NCBI GenBank assembly: GCA_000383715.1 | Contig: KB911851.1 | Location: 10,997-74,996, forward strand | Length of the DNA stretch: 64,000 bases | Direction of reading: 5' to 3' | Source of the DNA: Verrucomicrobia bacterium SCGC AAA164-E04 | GTDB lineage: Bacteria > Verrucomicrobiota > Verrucomicrobiia > Limisphaerales > AAA164-E04 | Part shown: positions 27,169 through 36,708 of the stretch, piece after piece | How the letters are laid out: the number at the start of each line of letters is the position of its first letter | Numbering within the stretch: the stretch's first letter is position 1 | Translations under genes and position numbers: made by a program | The notes under the pieces: model-generated | What the model was told of the DNA's origin: nothing | Database searches by the model: none | Seen by the model: only the letters and a program-made list of their open reading frames with translations

Positions 27169-28611
27169 TCATGCCAGTATTTTGTGAGCCACGTAGCCTG
27201 ACACATCTGTGAGGCGAAACTCTCTGCCCAGATGGTTGTAAGTAAGTCGTTCGTGATCCAGTCCCATGAGATGAAGCAAGGTTGCATGCAGGTCGTGGAT
27301 AGTGCATCGGTCCTGCACCGCGTGATACCCGAAATCATCCGTTGCTCCATATCGCATGCCACCCTTGACACCGCCCCCGGCCATCCACATGGAAAATCCG
27401 TCTGGATGATGGTCACGGCCTACAGGCCCATCGCCTGCCTGGACCGATGGGGTTCGGCCAAACTCTCCCCCCCATAGCACAAGAGTATCATCCAGCATTC
27501 CACGTGATTTTAGATCCATGATTAAACCAGTGATAGGTTTGTCAATTTGTCTTACGTTGACGGAGTGCCCCTTCTCCAGATGTGAATGCTGATCCCACTG
27601 TTCGTTATTAAAGGGAAGACTATGTGCATGACTTACTTGAATGAAGCGCACCCCTCGCTCAGCGAGACGCCGCGCAAGGAGGCATTGATGGCCGAAATTT
27701 TCCGTCTCCGGCTCATTCAACCCATAGAGTTTTCGAGTTGATTGGGATTCGCCACTGATGTCCGTTGCCTCTTTGGCTTCGGTTTGCATGCGGAATGCCA
27801 GCTCGAAGGATTTGAGGCGTGTCTCAAGTTCTCTTTTTCCCTCCGATTGCATTGTCTTTTGAGTCTGAAGCTGATTCAACAATCTTAACTGTAGTTCCTG
27901 AACGGACCGATCTTTTGGAGAATTCTCCTCGACGTAATGAAAGCGGGCATTTTTGGCCAGAGTATTTGGATAACCTTGTGTCCCAAGAGCCACTCCTTGA
28001 TGTTCTCCTGGAAGAAAGGCTGCTCCAAAATTATCCACCCCCCCATGCAGGGAGGTAGGGCAAATAGTCACAAAGGAGGGGAGGTTTCGGTTTTCAGTGC
28101 CTAATCCATAACTCACCCAGGAACCCAGGCTGGGCCTCAACAGGGATTCATTTCCCGTGTGCAATTTCATGCATGCGCCTCCGTGGGCGACATTAGTCTC
28201 ACAAAGTGAGTTGAGCATGCAGATGTCGTCAGCCACCTTGGGAAGGTGCTGCCAAAGCTCCGACATCCAATGGCCACATTGCCCCACTTTCCGAAAGGAC
28301 CAGGGCGATTGCATGAGATTGCCACGCTTTGCAAATTGCACTTTGCGCTCAGGAAATGGCAGTGCTTGACCGTTATACTTCTCCAGATTTGGTTTGTAAT
28401 CGAAAAGATCCACATGGGAAGGCCCCCCATGCATGAAAAGGAAAATGACTCTTTTGGCCCGCGGAGGGAAATGCCAGGGAGCGGTGCCAGCCTGTGCTTT
28501 TGATTCATGGAATAACATGGCGTTGAGCGCCAGACCTCCAAAACCAACGCACAAGCGATCCAAGGCTTCTCTGCGTGTGAGGGATGATAATTGAAACGGG
28601 CTATTGGACAT
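27169..28611 (-). CDS. DUF1501 protein with Tat-like signal, second pair
   Basis: The 480-residue protein starts with LTRREALDRLCVGFGGLALNAML, a twin-arginine type signal. The domain has VIFLFMHGGPSHVDLFDYKP, VAHGGACMKLHTGNES, GGEFGRTP, HHPDGFSMWMAGGGVKGG and HATLLHLMGLDHERLTYNHLGREFRLTD. It overlaps the DUF1549 gene at 28601 by 11 bases, as in the other pairs. The product is expected outside the cytoplasm. The function of the family is not known. Confidence 0.88.
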   Translation of the reverse strand: MSNSPFQLSSLTRREALDRLCVGFGGLALNAMLFHESKAQAGTAPWHFPPRAKRVIFLFMHGGPSHVDLFDYKPNLEKYNGQALPFPERKVQFAKRGNLMQSPWSFRKVGQCGHWMSELWQHLPKVADDICMLNSLCETNVAHGGACMKLHTGNESLLRPSLGSWVSYGLGTENRNLPSFVTICPTSLHGGVDNFGAAFLPGEHQGVALGTQGYPNTLAKNARFHYVEENSPKDRSVQELQLRLLNQLQTQKTMQSEGKRELETRLKSFELAFRMQTEAKEATDISGESQSTRKLYGLNEPETENFGHQCLLARRLAERGVRFIQVSHAHSLPFNNEQWDQHSHLEKGHSVNVRQIDKPITGLIMDLKSRGMLDDTLVLWGGEFGRTPSVQAGDGPVGRDHHPDGFSMWMAGGGVKGGMRYGATDDFGYHAVQDRCTIHDLHATLLHLMGLDHERLTYNHLGREFRLTDVSGYVAHKILA

Positions 28612-30973
28612 AAATAAAGTCGTTGGAAATCATCAATACATGACAGAGCGTTTCCCAGGCTTGTGCTTCCTCCAGTAGCTCGGAAGTTTTGCTCACCAGC
28701 TCAAGGCATGCCGTCCTTTCTTTCTCGGATGGATGCCGGCTGAAAAGGATACGGTATAGTTCATCCAATCTACTTGCATTTGCTTTGCTTGAATGAAGCA
28801 CGCGACGGTTTGTCTGTTTGGCCATCTCTTTGACGAACGGGCTATTGAACATCATCAGAGCTTGAGTAGGCACAGTTGTAAGGGAACGTTTACCGATGGG
28901 AGCGGTGGCATTGGGGAAATCGAGAAGCGCAAGCAAATCGTAGATATGAGAGCGCACGACCGGAAGGTACACCGTTCTGTGCGGAAAAGATTCATAGGCA
29001 ATCCTGTTCTTGTCCAGATCTTCTGATGATGGATCCTGTGCTTTGACGTCAATTGGTTTCTTCAGGTGAGCATTGGCATTCAGCGAGCCTGACACAGCAA
29101 GCAATGCATCCCGAAAGGTCTCAGCATCCATGCGTCGCATATTTTTTTTCCAATACAAACGATTGGAGGGATCTTTTTTTTCGGCCGTTTGATTGAGGGA
29201 CACAGACGATAATTGGTATACGCTAGAGAGGAGTATTCGGCGATGCAGATGCTTTATTGACCATCCATGTCTGATGAAATCTGTGGTCAGCCAGTCCAGC
29301 AACTCAGGGTGGGAGGGAGCTTGTCCGGTGGTTCCAAAATTATCGGGAGTGTCGACCAGACCACTGTCGAAATGCCAATGCCAGACACGGTTGACAAAGA
29401 CTCTTGCGGTTAATGGGTGATGACGTGATGAAATCCATTTGGCAAGCTCGAGTCGACCACTTGAATCGGCATCGACAATGGGGTGTTCGAATTTTCCTAT
29501 TTCCAAAGGGAAGCGTCGCTGAATTTCTTCACCCAGCTGATGCGGGTTTCCACGGATGTTCAAGCGGACGTTTTGTATAGAGCCATCAGAAACCCCCATA
29601 ACCTTAGGTTGTTCAGGGTGATTCGATGCCAGTGCTTCGCGTTCCTTTGTAAGCCTTTTAATTTGCTGGATACTTGCAAGGGCTTCTTCCGGGTCGCTCA
29701 CAGAAATCAAGCGAATGCGGTCAATATGGGACATGAGCGGTTTGGATTCGATGCGAAGGACGTGCTCCCCTGATTTCAGCTCCAGTATACCTTCGATAAT
29801 CCATTTTTGGTTCTCCGGAAACCAGCCCCCTGTGGTCGCTGAAACTGCATTCTCAAAAACAGGGTTGCCGTCCAGAAGGATTTTTCCGGGGCGAGCTGTT
29901 TTTGCCGCATACCTTAATTCCAATATTGAAATATGCTCGTCTTTGACCGACAGATCATATTCGACAAAATTGTCCTGAGCACCAGGGTCGCCGATAATGC
30001 CGATTTCTTTGCCATACTGCTCACGATCAATAATGACATTACCCCGATCGAAATCCTCAGCCTGCCACTCGCGTGTTTGCCCAATATTGCGAAAATTTGA
30101 CAACTGGATTTCGGCTTTTGAAATGCGTTGATCCAAGTCCTCTATTTGCCTTTGCCAGATGCTTTTCTGAAGCACGCCCTCGGGTGTCTTGACTTCAAGA
30201 TCTTCGATATCCGTGCTGTAGAATATGCCAGCCAAAGCATAATAATCTCTCTCTGAAATGGGATCGAATTTGTGATCGTGGCATCTTGCGCAACCGATGC
30301 TCAGTCCCATGAAGGCGCGGCCAAGAGTGTCTAATTGTTCATCGATAATGTCCGCACGTTTTTTTACCGGATCTTGTTCAGCGAGGATTTTGGTTCCTAT
30401 TGCCAGGAAACCGGTGCCTGCCAAAGTGTGTTCATCACCCCAGGATACCAAATCGCCCGCCAGTTGTGCCTGCACGAATTGATCGTAGGCCATATCTTCA
30501 TTGAAGGCATCAATGATCCAATTGCGATACCTAAATGCATGAGGATAAGGGTGGTTCTCATCACCCCCGTTTGAATCGCCATACCTCGAGACATCCAGCC
30601 AATGGCGGCCCCACTTTTCACCATAATGCGGGGAAGCGAGCAACGCGTCGATCATACGTAAATAAGCCTGCTCGCTTGTATCCTGTAAAAATGCGGTCAG
30701 TGCTTGTTGTGAAGGGGGAATTCCCAAAAGGTCCAGCCAGACACGGCGCAGTAGCGTTGCTTTATCAGCTCGTGCCGAGGGCGACAACTCAAGGGCTTCC
30801 AGCCTTTGCAATATGAAAAGATCTGTCGGTTGTTTTGCCCAGAATGCATCCTTGACGGCTGGGAGTGAGGGAGTTTCGGGTGCTTCGAAAGACCAGTGGC
30901 GGTCATCAGCTAATGTTATATGCGAGATGGCGATTGCACACCAAACGATGATGTTGGAACACAATAATCTCAT
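28601..30973 (-). CDS. DUF1549/DUF1553 heme-motif protein with an inserted beta domain
   Basis: The 790-residue protein has a signal peptide, DUF1549 with LLRRVWLDLLGIPPS and HYGEKWGRHWLDVSRYGDSNG, and the c-type heme motif CARCH (about residue 229) in GCARCHDHKFDPISERDYYALAGIF. Residues about 325-420 form an extra beta-rich segment (FVEYDLSVKDEHISILELRYA; GKILLDGNPVF; LELKSGEHVLRIES) that resembles a carbohydrate-binding module and is not in the other two copies. DUF1553 follows (ELAKWISSRHHPLTARVFVNRVWHWHFDSGLV; RMDAETFRDALL; FNSPFVKEM). ATG is at 30973; divergent from the third pair across 137 bases. Confidence 0.87.
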   Translation of the reverse strand: MRLLCSNIIVWCAIAISHITLADDRHWSFEAPETPSLPAVKDAFWAKQPTDLFILQRLEALELSPSARADKATLLRRVWLDLLGIPPSQQALTAFLQDTSEQAYLRMIDALLASPHYGEKWGRHWLDVSRYGDSNGGDENHPYPHAFRYRNWIIDAFNEDMAYDQFVQAQLAGDLVSWGDEHTLAGTGFLAIGTKILAEQDPVKKRADIIDEQLDTLGRAFMGLSIGCARCHDHKFDPISERDYYALAGIFYSTDIEDLEVKTPEGVLQKSIWQRQIEDLDQRISKAEIQLSNFRNIGQTREWQAEDFDRGNVIIDREQYGKEIGIIGDPGAQDNFVEYDLSVKDEHISILELRYAAKTARPGKILLDGNPVFENAVSATTGGWFPENQKWIIEGILELKSGEHVLRIESKPLMSHIDRIRLISVSDPEEALASIQQIKRLTKEREALASNHPEQPKVMGVSDGSIQNVRLNIRGNPHQLGEEIQRRFPLEIGKFEHPIVDADSSGRLELAKWISSRHHPLTARVFVNRVWHWHFDSGLVDTPDNFGTTGQAPSHPELLDWLTTDFIRHGWSIKHLHRRILLSSVYQLSSVSLNQTAEKKDPSNRLYWKKNMRRMDAETFRDALLAVSGSLNANAHLKKPIDVKAQDPSSEDLDKNRIAYESFPHRTVYLPVVRSHIYDLLALLDFPNATAPIGKRSLTTVPTQALMMFNSPFVKEMAKQTNRRVLHSSKANASRLDELYRILFSRHPSEKERTACLELVSKTSELLEEAQAWETLCHVLMISNDFIYVQ

Positions 30974-31110
30974 ACGCTTGCATTCATTCTCTAAAGCCGC
31001 ATCACGCGTTGTGCAAGTAAAAATCAGAATCGCATTCCCGGCCTATTCTTCTTGAATATGGTCTGCGGCAAATTTACCGTTGTCCTATTCCATCTAATTA
31101 CCATGTTGTT

Positions 31111-33039
31111 ATGAACCACATCAGGGCCAAACGTGAAATTTCTTCAAGGAAGGCTGCTCGCCAGAGGTGGATGCCTTTTGCAATAAGCATATTGCTTCTG
31201 AGTTCTTTCTGGTGCTCCCATGCGGCATCTCAGCATCCAGATAAAACTCAGGATACTCAAAGTGTTGAGTGGTGGTCGCTTCAACCGATTCGGCAGGTTG
31301 ATTTACCTCCTTCAACTGAGAAAGCTCGAAACCCGATTGATTATTTTGTCCACCAGCGATTGCGGCAACATGGACTTCAGTCTTCCATTGAAGCGGATCG
31401 ATGGACCCTCATACGTAGATTGTATTTCGACTTAGTGGGTCTTCCTCCCTCGCCCCTTGATATTGATGCCTTTGTAACGGACGATTCTGACAGAGCTTAT
31501 GAAAACCTCGTGGATCGTCTTTTGGCATCACCCCACTACGGGGAGCGCTGGGGACGTCACTGGCTTGATGCCGTTCATTTTGGGGAGAGTAACGGATTTG
31601 AATACAATCAACCGCGCAATCACGCGTGGCATTATCGCAACTGGGTCATTGACGCCTTCAATCAGGACATGGCCTACGACAGGTTTGTCCGCCTGCAGAT
31701 AGCGGGTGACATCATCGCCTCAGAAAAAGAAGGGATCGTCGCTACTGGATTTCTCGTCACCGGGCCCCATAACACCACAAAACCCTCAAACGATGTGATG
31801 CGTCTAACCATGCGTCAGGACGAGATGGAGGACATGGTGGCATTAGTCGGGCAAACCTTTCTCGGACTCACGATCAATTGTGCACGTTGTCATGACCATA
31901 AATTTGATCCAATTTCGATGAAGGATTATTATGGCATAGCCTCTGCCCTGGCAGGTGTTGAATTCGGGGACCAAACTATCAACATGCCTGCTCCGGGAGT
32001 AGTCGAGGGGAATGCATCCAAGAGTGACGAGGGTGATTCACTCAAGGTGTGGGCAGTCACTTCCATTGATCCCGGGAAGACGCATCTGCTCAAGCGGGGT
32101 AATGTTGAAAACAAGGGCGAGCTTGTCTCACCTCGTGGCATTGCTGCTTTACGCATGCTGGACAGCGACTTCGGCTTGAATCCTGATTCAGACGGACGTC
32201 TTCGAAGGTTCAAGCTGGCTGAATGGATCAGCGGCGTGGATAACCCTTTACTTGCTCGTGTTATGGTTAATCGAGTATGGAAGCATCATTTCGGACAGGG
32301 AATCGTTCTTACTCCCAACGATTTTGGTTACAGTGGTGGACGTCCCAGCCACCCGGATTTGTTGGAATGGTTGTCGGACTATTTTAAAAAACATGATTGG
32401 CGTCTCAAACAGTTGCATCGCTTGATTGTTACCTCAGCGACTTATCGCCAGAAATCATCCCCGAACGCTCATGCTGCTGCGGTTGATGCAGGGAACCGGT
32501 ATCTCTGGCGTAAAAGCCCTTCTCGTCTGGAAGGTGAGATACTGCGTGATACACTATTGGTGCTATCTGGAAAGTTGGATCCTAAATTCGGTGGGCGAGG
32601 TTATCGCGATATGCGTGAGTATAAGTTCAAGGGGTCGCACTTTTATGATGTTATTTCTCAGGACCACCCGGAGCAATTCCGGCGGACAATCTATCGCTTC
32701 AGTCCACGGGGTGCCATGCGTACTCTCCTGGATACCTTTGACTGTCCAGATCCATCTGCCATTACCCCTCAGCGAGCTGTCACTACCACACCTCTGCAGT
32801 CTTTGGCGCTGATGAATAACGATTTCGTGGTCAATATGTCTCAAGCATTTGCCAGGCGCCTTGAAAGCCAAGCTGGGTTGAATGCTCAGCAGCAGGTATT
32901 TCTTGCATACCGGCTTGCGTATGGGCGCGGTGCGGAGGAACAGGCCATGAAGATATCAGTGCCATTTATTGAAAAACACGGTCTTGCGGCCTGGTGCCGA
33001 GTCATCTTCAACAGCAATGAATTGCTTTATGTCAGATAG
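31111..33039 (+). CDS. DUF1549/DUF1553 heme-motif protein, third pair
   Basis: The 642-residue protein has a signal peptide (hydrophobic run ISILLLSSFWCSHAAS). DUF1549 has LIRRLYFDLVGLPPSPLDID, HYGERWGRHWLDAVHFGESNGFEYNQ and CARCH at residues 257-261. DUF1553 has KLAEWISGVDNPLLARVMVNRVWKHHFGQGI, RLEGEILRDTLL and LALMNNDFVVNM. The segment between domains is about 100-150 residues shorter than in the other two copies. The stop overlaps the DUF1501 start by 11 bases. The ATG is used, with no strong ribosome binding site. Confidence 0.87.
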   Translation: MNHIRAKREISSRKAARQRWMPFAISILLLSSFWCSHAASQHPDKTQDTQSVEWWSLQPIRQVDLPPSTEKARNPIDYFVHQRLRQHGLQSSIEADRWTLIRRLYFDLVGLPPSPLDIDAFVTDDSDRAYENLVDRLLASPHYGERWGRHWLDAVHFGESNGFEYNQPRNHAWHYRNWVIDAFNQDMAYDRFVRLQIAGDIIASEKEGIVATGFLVTGPHNTTKPSNDVMRLTMRQDEMEDMVALVGQTFLGLTINCARCHDHKFDPISMKDYYGIASALAGVEFGDQTINMPAPGVVEGNASKSDEGDSLKVWAVTSIDPGKTHLLKRGNVENKGELVSPRGIAALRMLDSDFGLNPDSDGRLRRFKLAEWISGVDNPLLARVMVNRVWKHHFGQGIVLTPNDFGYSGGRPSHPDLLEWLSDYFKKHDWRLKQLHRLIVTSATYRQKSSPNAHAAAVDAGNRYLWRKSPSRLEGEILRDTLLVLSGKLDPKFGGRGYRDMREYKFKGSHFYDVISQDHPEQFRRTIYRFSPRGAMRTLLDTFDCPDPSAITPQRAVTTTPLQSLALMNNDFVVNMSQAFARRLESQAGLNAQQQVFLAYRLAYGRGAEEQAMKISVPFIEKHGLAAWCRVIFNSNELLYVR

Positions 33040-34453
33040 GAATCAATTGTCTCGTCGTGAATGGTTGAGCTGGGCAACACATGGATTGGCTGGTGCGGCC
33101 TTGACTGATCTTTTCGCTGCTGATCGCCCGGTTTCAGCAGGAGGGGGAGTTGGGCTTCATCACCTTCCTCGTTCCAAACGTGTGATCCACATCTGCCTGA
33201 TGGGGGGATTGAGTCACCTCGATTCCTTTGATTTCAAACCAGAGATTGCCAAATTTCACAATCAGTCGCTCCAGTATGATGAACGCCCTGCCACTTTCTT
33301 CAATCGCATAGGTTTGATTCGGAAAAATGATTGGGAATTCCAGCAACGCGGCAGAAGCGGTTTATGGATTTCAAATTTGTTTCCTCATATCGCTGGGGTT
33401 GCGGATGAATTGACGGTAATAAGGTCCATGGTTACTGATTCGGCCAACCACACTCCTGCGACCTTTCAGCAGAATTCTGGATTTCAGTTAAACGGTTTTC
33501 CGGTCATGGGTTCCTGGATATCCTATGGTCTGGGTATGGATACTGAAAATCTGCCGGCTTATGTAGTGCTCCCGGATGCCAGAGGCTATCCCGCTGGCGG
33601 CACGATTAATTGGTCAAACGGGTTCCTGCCCTCACTCCATCAGGGAGTGGCTTTTAATACCAAGGGAACGCCGATTCCTGATTTGTTTCCTCCATCGGGA
33701 ATTTCACCCGAAACGGATGCGGCGTCCCGTCAACTGTTAAGGCAACTCAATGCTCAGGATATTAATCGTCATGGCCGGGAAGACGCCGTTATGGCCCGCG
33801 TGCGGAGTCATGAATTGGCTGCTCGCATGCAGTTAACTATTCCTGAAGTCACTGCCATCGACGGTGAATCTGAATCCACCCGCGAGATGTACGGATTGAA
33901 CCAGGAACCGACAAGAGACTTTGGGAGAAATTGCCTGCTCTCACGCCGTTTGCTCGAAAGAGGGGTTCGTTTCATTCAGCTTATATCGGGTGGCTCCTTT
34001 GGCTCACCTCGCATCAACTGGGATGGTCACGAGGATATGAAGAAAAATCATTCCCGTGAAGCGCAACGAATTGATCAGCCCGTTGCCGCTTTGATCCGGG
34101 ACCTTCGCCAACGGGGTATGTTGGACGATACTCTGGTTTTGTTTACCACGGAGTTTGGGAGAACTCCCTATACGCAATCGAATGATGATGAACTGGGGGC
34201 GGGAAGGGATCACAATATGTATGGTTTTTCACTCTGGATGGCCGGAGGTGGCCTGAAACCGGGCGTTGCGTACGGTTCCACAGATGAAATTGGATGGAAG
34301 ACTGCAGAGAAACCAGTTTATTGGCATGACTTTCATGCGACAGTCTTGCATTTACTGGGCCTTGATCATGAAAAATTGACCTTTTATCATAATGGTATCG
34401 AACGTCGTCTCACTAATGTGCACGGTGAGGTCCTGCGCGAGATCATCGCTTAA
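33029..34453 (+). CDS. DUF1501 protein with Tat-like signal, third pair
   Basis: The protein of 474 residues begins with the twin-arginine signal QLSRREWLSWATHGLAGAALTDLF. Key blocks are VIHICLMGGLSHLDSFDFKP, NHTPATFQQNSG, TTEFGRTPYTQ, NMYGFSLWMAGGGLKPG and HATVLHLLGLDHEKLTFYHNGIERRLT. I start at ATG 33029, 20 codons inside the longest open frame. This gives an 11-base overlap with the preceding DUF1549 gene, as in the other pairs, and puts the signal at the N-terminus. The function of DUF1501 is not known. Confidence 0.87.
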   Translation: MSDRNQLSRREWLSWATHGLAGAALTDLFAADRPVSAGGGVGLHHLPRSKRVIHICLMGGLSHLDSFDFKPEIAKFHNQSLQYDERPATFFNRIGLIRKNDWEFQQRGRSGLWISNLFPHIAGVADELTVIRSMVTDSANHTPATFQQNSGFQLNGFPVMGSWISYGLGMDTENLPAYVVLPDARGYPAGGTINWSNGFLPSLHQGVAFNTKGTPIPDLFPPSGISPETDAASRQLLRQLNAQDINRHGREDAVMARVRSHELAARMQLTIPEVTAIDGESESTREMYGLNQEPTRDFGRNCLLSRRLLERGVRFIQLISGGSFGSPRINWDGHEDMKKNHSREAQRIDQPVAALIRDLRQRGMLDDTLVLFTTEFGRTPYTQSNDDELGAGRDHNMYGFSLWMAGGGLKPGVAYGSTDEIGWKTAEKPVYWHDFHATVLHLLGLDHEKLTFYHNGIERRLTNVHGEVLREIIA

Positions 34454-34491
34454 ACTGTTTTCGTGAGTCCTTTTCAAAATTGAGTTCATAC

Positions 34492-35298
34492 ATGTGCATG
34501 GAGCAAGAAAAGCTAAATGGTATGAGCACCGATAATTTGGCCCTGCGTCAACTGGAAGATTATGATCAGGGCAGACCAGGAACACTTTTTGCAGGTGGGA
34601 TTGAATTAAGTGTTGATCAGGCTTATGCATTACAATCAGCTGTCGTTAACTTGAGATGCAAAAGGGGCGAAAAGGTGATTGGTTACAAGGTGGGTTGCAC
34701 ATCACCTGCGATCCGTTCTCAACTGGGTATCGATCATTGTATCATGGGAAGGTTGTTCGAGTCGGAACAGTTTGTTTCTGGTGCAAGCGTTTCTGGTAAG
34801 GCCTATGCTGGGTTGGCTTGCGAGGGCGAGTTGGCCATTGAGTTATCCCGTCCACCAACTCCAAGGGATTTTCAAACGAAAGGTCTTCCTGATTGTGTGT
34901 CGCGTGTCTTTCCCGTAATTGAATTGCATCAATATGTGATTCGATCTCAAAAACCCGATGCGGCTGAGTTCATTGCAAACAATGCGTTGCATGCCGGGGT
35001 GGTTGCAGGGTCTGGGATAAAGGCTCTAGATCACGGAACCCCATCCCTTTCGCTTTACAAGGACGGCATATTGCTTGAAACATGTTCCAGCATCACATTG
35101 ACTACAACCATTGCTTCCTCGTTACGATGGTTGATGCATCACTTGAATGTCATGGGCATTGAGATGCGAGCTGGGCAAATGATTTTGACAGGTTCGGTTT
35201 TGGGATTGTTTTCGATCAAGGAAACTTGCTTCCTTCGTATGAAATCTCAACCCTTTGGTGAGGTCGAGGCTTTCATTGAATATGAGGACAAGGTCTGA
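34492..35298 (+). CDS. 2-keto-4-pentenoate hydratase / FAH-family protein (MhpD-like)
   Basis: The protein has about 268 residues and lacks a signal peptide, so it is cytoplasmic. It shows the hydratase pattern: VDQAYALQSAVVNLRCKRGEKVIGYKVGCTSPAIRSQLG, a metal-site region with LACEGELAIEL, and AGQMILTGSVLGLF. MhpD-type enzymes add water to 2-oxopent-4-enoate or related dienols in meta-cleavage and uronate-like pathways. The gene sits between exported DUF1501 and DUF1552 genes, so its substrate may come from the same breakdown route. Several in-frame starts exist (TTG 34480, ATG 34492, 34498, 34522), none with a strong binding site. Confidence 0.75.
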   Translation: MCMEQEKLNGMSTDNLALRQLEDYDQGRPGTLFAGGIELSVDQAYALQSAVVNLRCKRGEKVIGYKVGCTSPAIRSQLGIDHCIMGRLFESEQFVSGASVSGKAYAGLACEGELAIELSRPPTPRDFQTKGLPDCVSRVFPVIELHQYVIRSQKPDAAEFIANNALHAGVVAGSGIKALDHGTPSLSLYKDGILLETCSSITLTTTIASSLRWLMHHLNVMGIEMRAGQMILTGSVLGLFSIKETCFLRMKSQPFGEVEAFIEYEDKV

Positions 35299-35435
35299 AT
35301 TGGGGGCAGGGGATGTTTGTTCACTCCCAGCGCTGCGATTGTTGAGCTCTGTTGAAAAAGTCTTTAGTTTGATTTGTTTCCTGCACAATCGTGATCATAT
35401 TTTAAGAAATACTTACAGCATGTTTTTGGATTACA

Positions 35436-36701
35436 ATGAACTTGAAAGTCGATCGTAGGAAGTTTTTGAGAGGAACTGGAATTGGGTTGGCCCTTCCCTT
35501 GTTGGAGTCTTTCGAGACAGCAGCAATGAATGCCTCTTCTTCAGTTGAGCCTGTCAAGCGGCTTGTATGCATTGGTACTTACCTTGGCTTTCATCAGGCC
35601 GACTTTTTCCCAAAGCGTACTGGCAAATCCTATGAGATGCCTTTCGTGCTGGAGCCACTGACACCATTCAGGAATCAGTTCTCAATTTTTTCCGGTCTGG
35701 ATCATCGAGGCCGAAATGGACATGAAGGCTGGAAAGCCTGGATGAGTGGTTCTGCAACAGGCGCTGTCTCCATGGATCAATTGGTTGCGAGCCACGTTGG
35801 GCATCAAACACGATATGCATCCTTGCAACTCACCTGTGGTACGCCTCCTGATGCAGCACGATTAAGTTTTACCAGGGAGGGTGTGGCTTTACCAATGATG
35901 GGTCGTCCAAGCGTACTCTATCAAACACTTTTTCGCTCTGATAGCGACAAGTCCAGAATGGAATATGTATTGAGAGGCAATGGTAGCGTATTGGATGACT
36001 TGAAGGAAGATGCCAAATCAGTTCACCGACAAATTTCAAGGCGTGATCAACAGAAATTAGATGAATATTTGTCGTCTCTGAGGCAGGTGGAGAAAATACT
36101 TCAAAAACAGGAGGCCTGGTTGGAGAAACCATTTCCTGAAACAGATTATGCATTGCCTCTTTTTGACCCGGTATCTCCTGATCAGTCTTTGGAATGCGAG
36201 TCCATCATGTATGATCTCATGGCCTTGGCCTTGAGCACGGATTCGACGCGTGTGATGACTTTTCTTGTGCCAGGATGGAGTCAGGTTTTTGAAATTGAGG
36301 GGCAGCGACTGAGCGCAGGGTATCACGGTCTTTCACATCACGGAAATGAAACAAAGAAAATTGCCGAATACAATCTTGTAGGCAGGGAGCACGTGCGGCG
36401 TTTTGCACGATTCCTTGAAACATTGGGGAACTGCAAAGATCACCAAGATCGATCACTACTCGATTCCACAACCCTTGTTTACGGAAGCGGTATGGGGAAT
36501 TCGAATACACATGATAATAGCAATTTACCCACACTGATAGCCGGGGGTGATTTCTCTCACGGTAATCACTGGGCCATCGACCGCACCTCGTCCAAGTCAA
36601 GGCTTCTAGGCGATTTAATGCTGACTCTGATGCAGAGGATGGGAATGGGGATTGATGCGTTTGCTGGCGCGCGCCACAATATGAATGAATGCTTAGTTTA
36701 G
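35436..36701 (+). CDS. DUF1552 protein with Tat-like signal
   Basis: The 421-residue protein starts with VDRRKFLRGTGIGLALPLLESF, a twin-arginine signal. The body fits DUF1552: VKRLVCIGTYLGFHQADFFP, FSGLDHRGRNGHEGWKAWMSGS, and GSGMGNSNTHDNSNLPTLIAGGD. DUF1552 proteins are alkaline-phosphatase-fold relatives of DUF1501 and almost always lie next to a DUF1592/DUF1588/DUF1585 cytochrome, as here (7-base gap). Their role is unknown. The ATG is at 35436. Confidence 0.88.
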   Translation: MNLKVDRRKFLRGTGIGLALPLLESFETAAMNASSSVEPVKRLVCIGTYLGFHQADFFPKRTGKSYEMPFVLEPLTPFRNQFSIFSGLDHRGRNGHEGWKAWMSGSATGAVSMDQLVASHVGHQTRYASLQLTCGTPPDAARLSFTREGVALPMMGRPSVLYQTLFRSDSDKSRMEYVLRGNGSVLDDLKEDAKSVHRQISRRDQQKLDEYLSSLRQVEKILQKQEAWLEKPFPETDYALPLFDPVSPDQSLECESIMYDLMALALSTDSTRVMTFLVPGWSQVFEIEGQRLSAGYHGLSHHGNETKKIAEYNLVGREHVRRFARFLETLGNCKDHQDRSLLDSTTLVYGSGMGNSNTHDNSNLPTLIAGGDFSHGNHWAIDRTSSKSRLLGDLMLTLMQRMGMGIDAFAGARHNMNECLV

Positions 36702-36708
36702 GCTTTTG

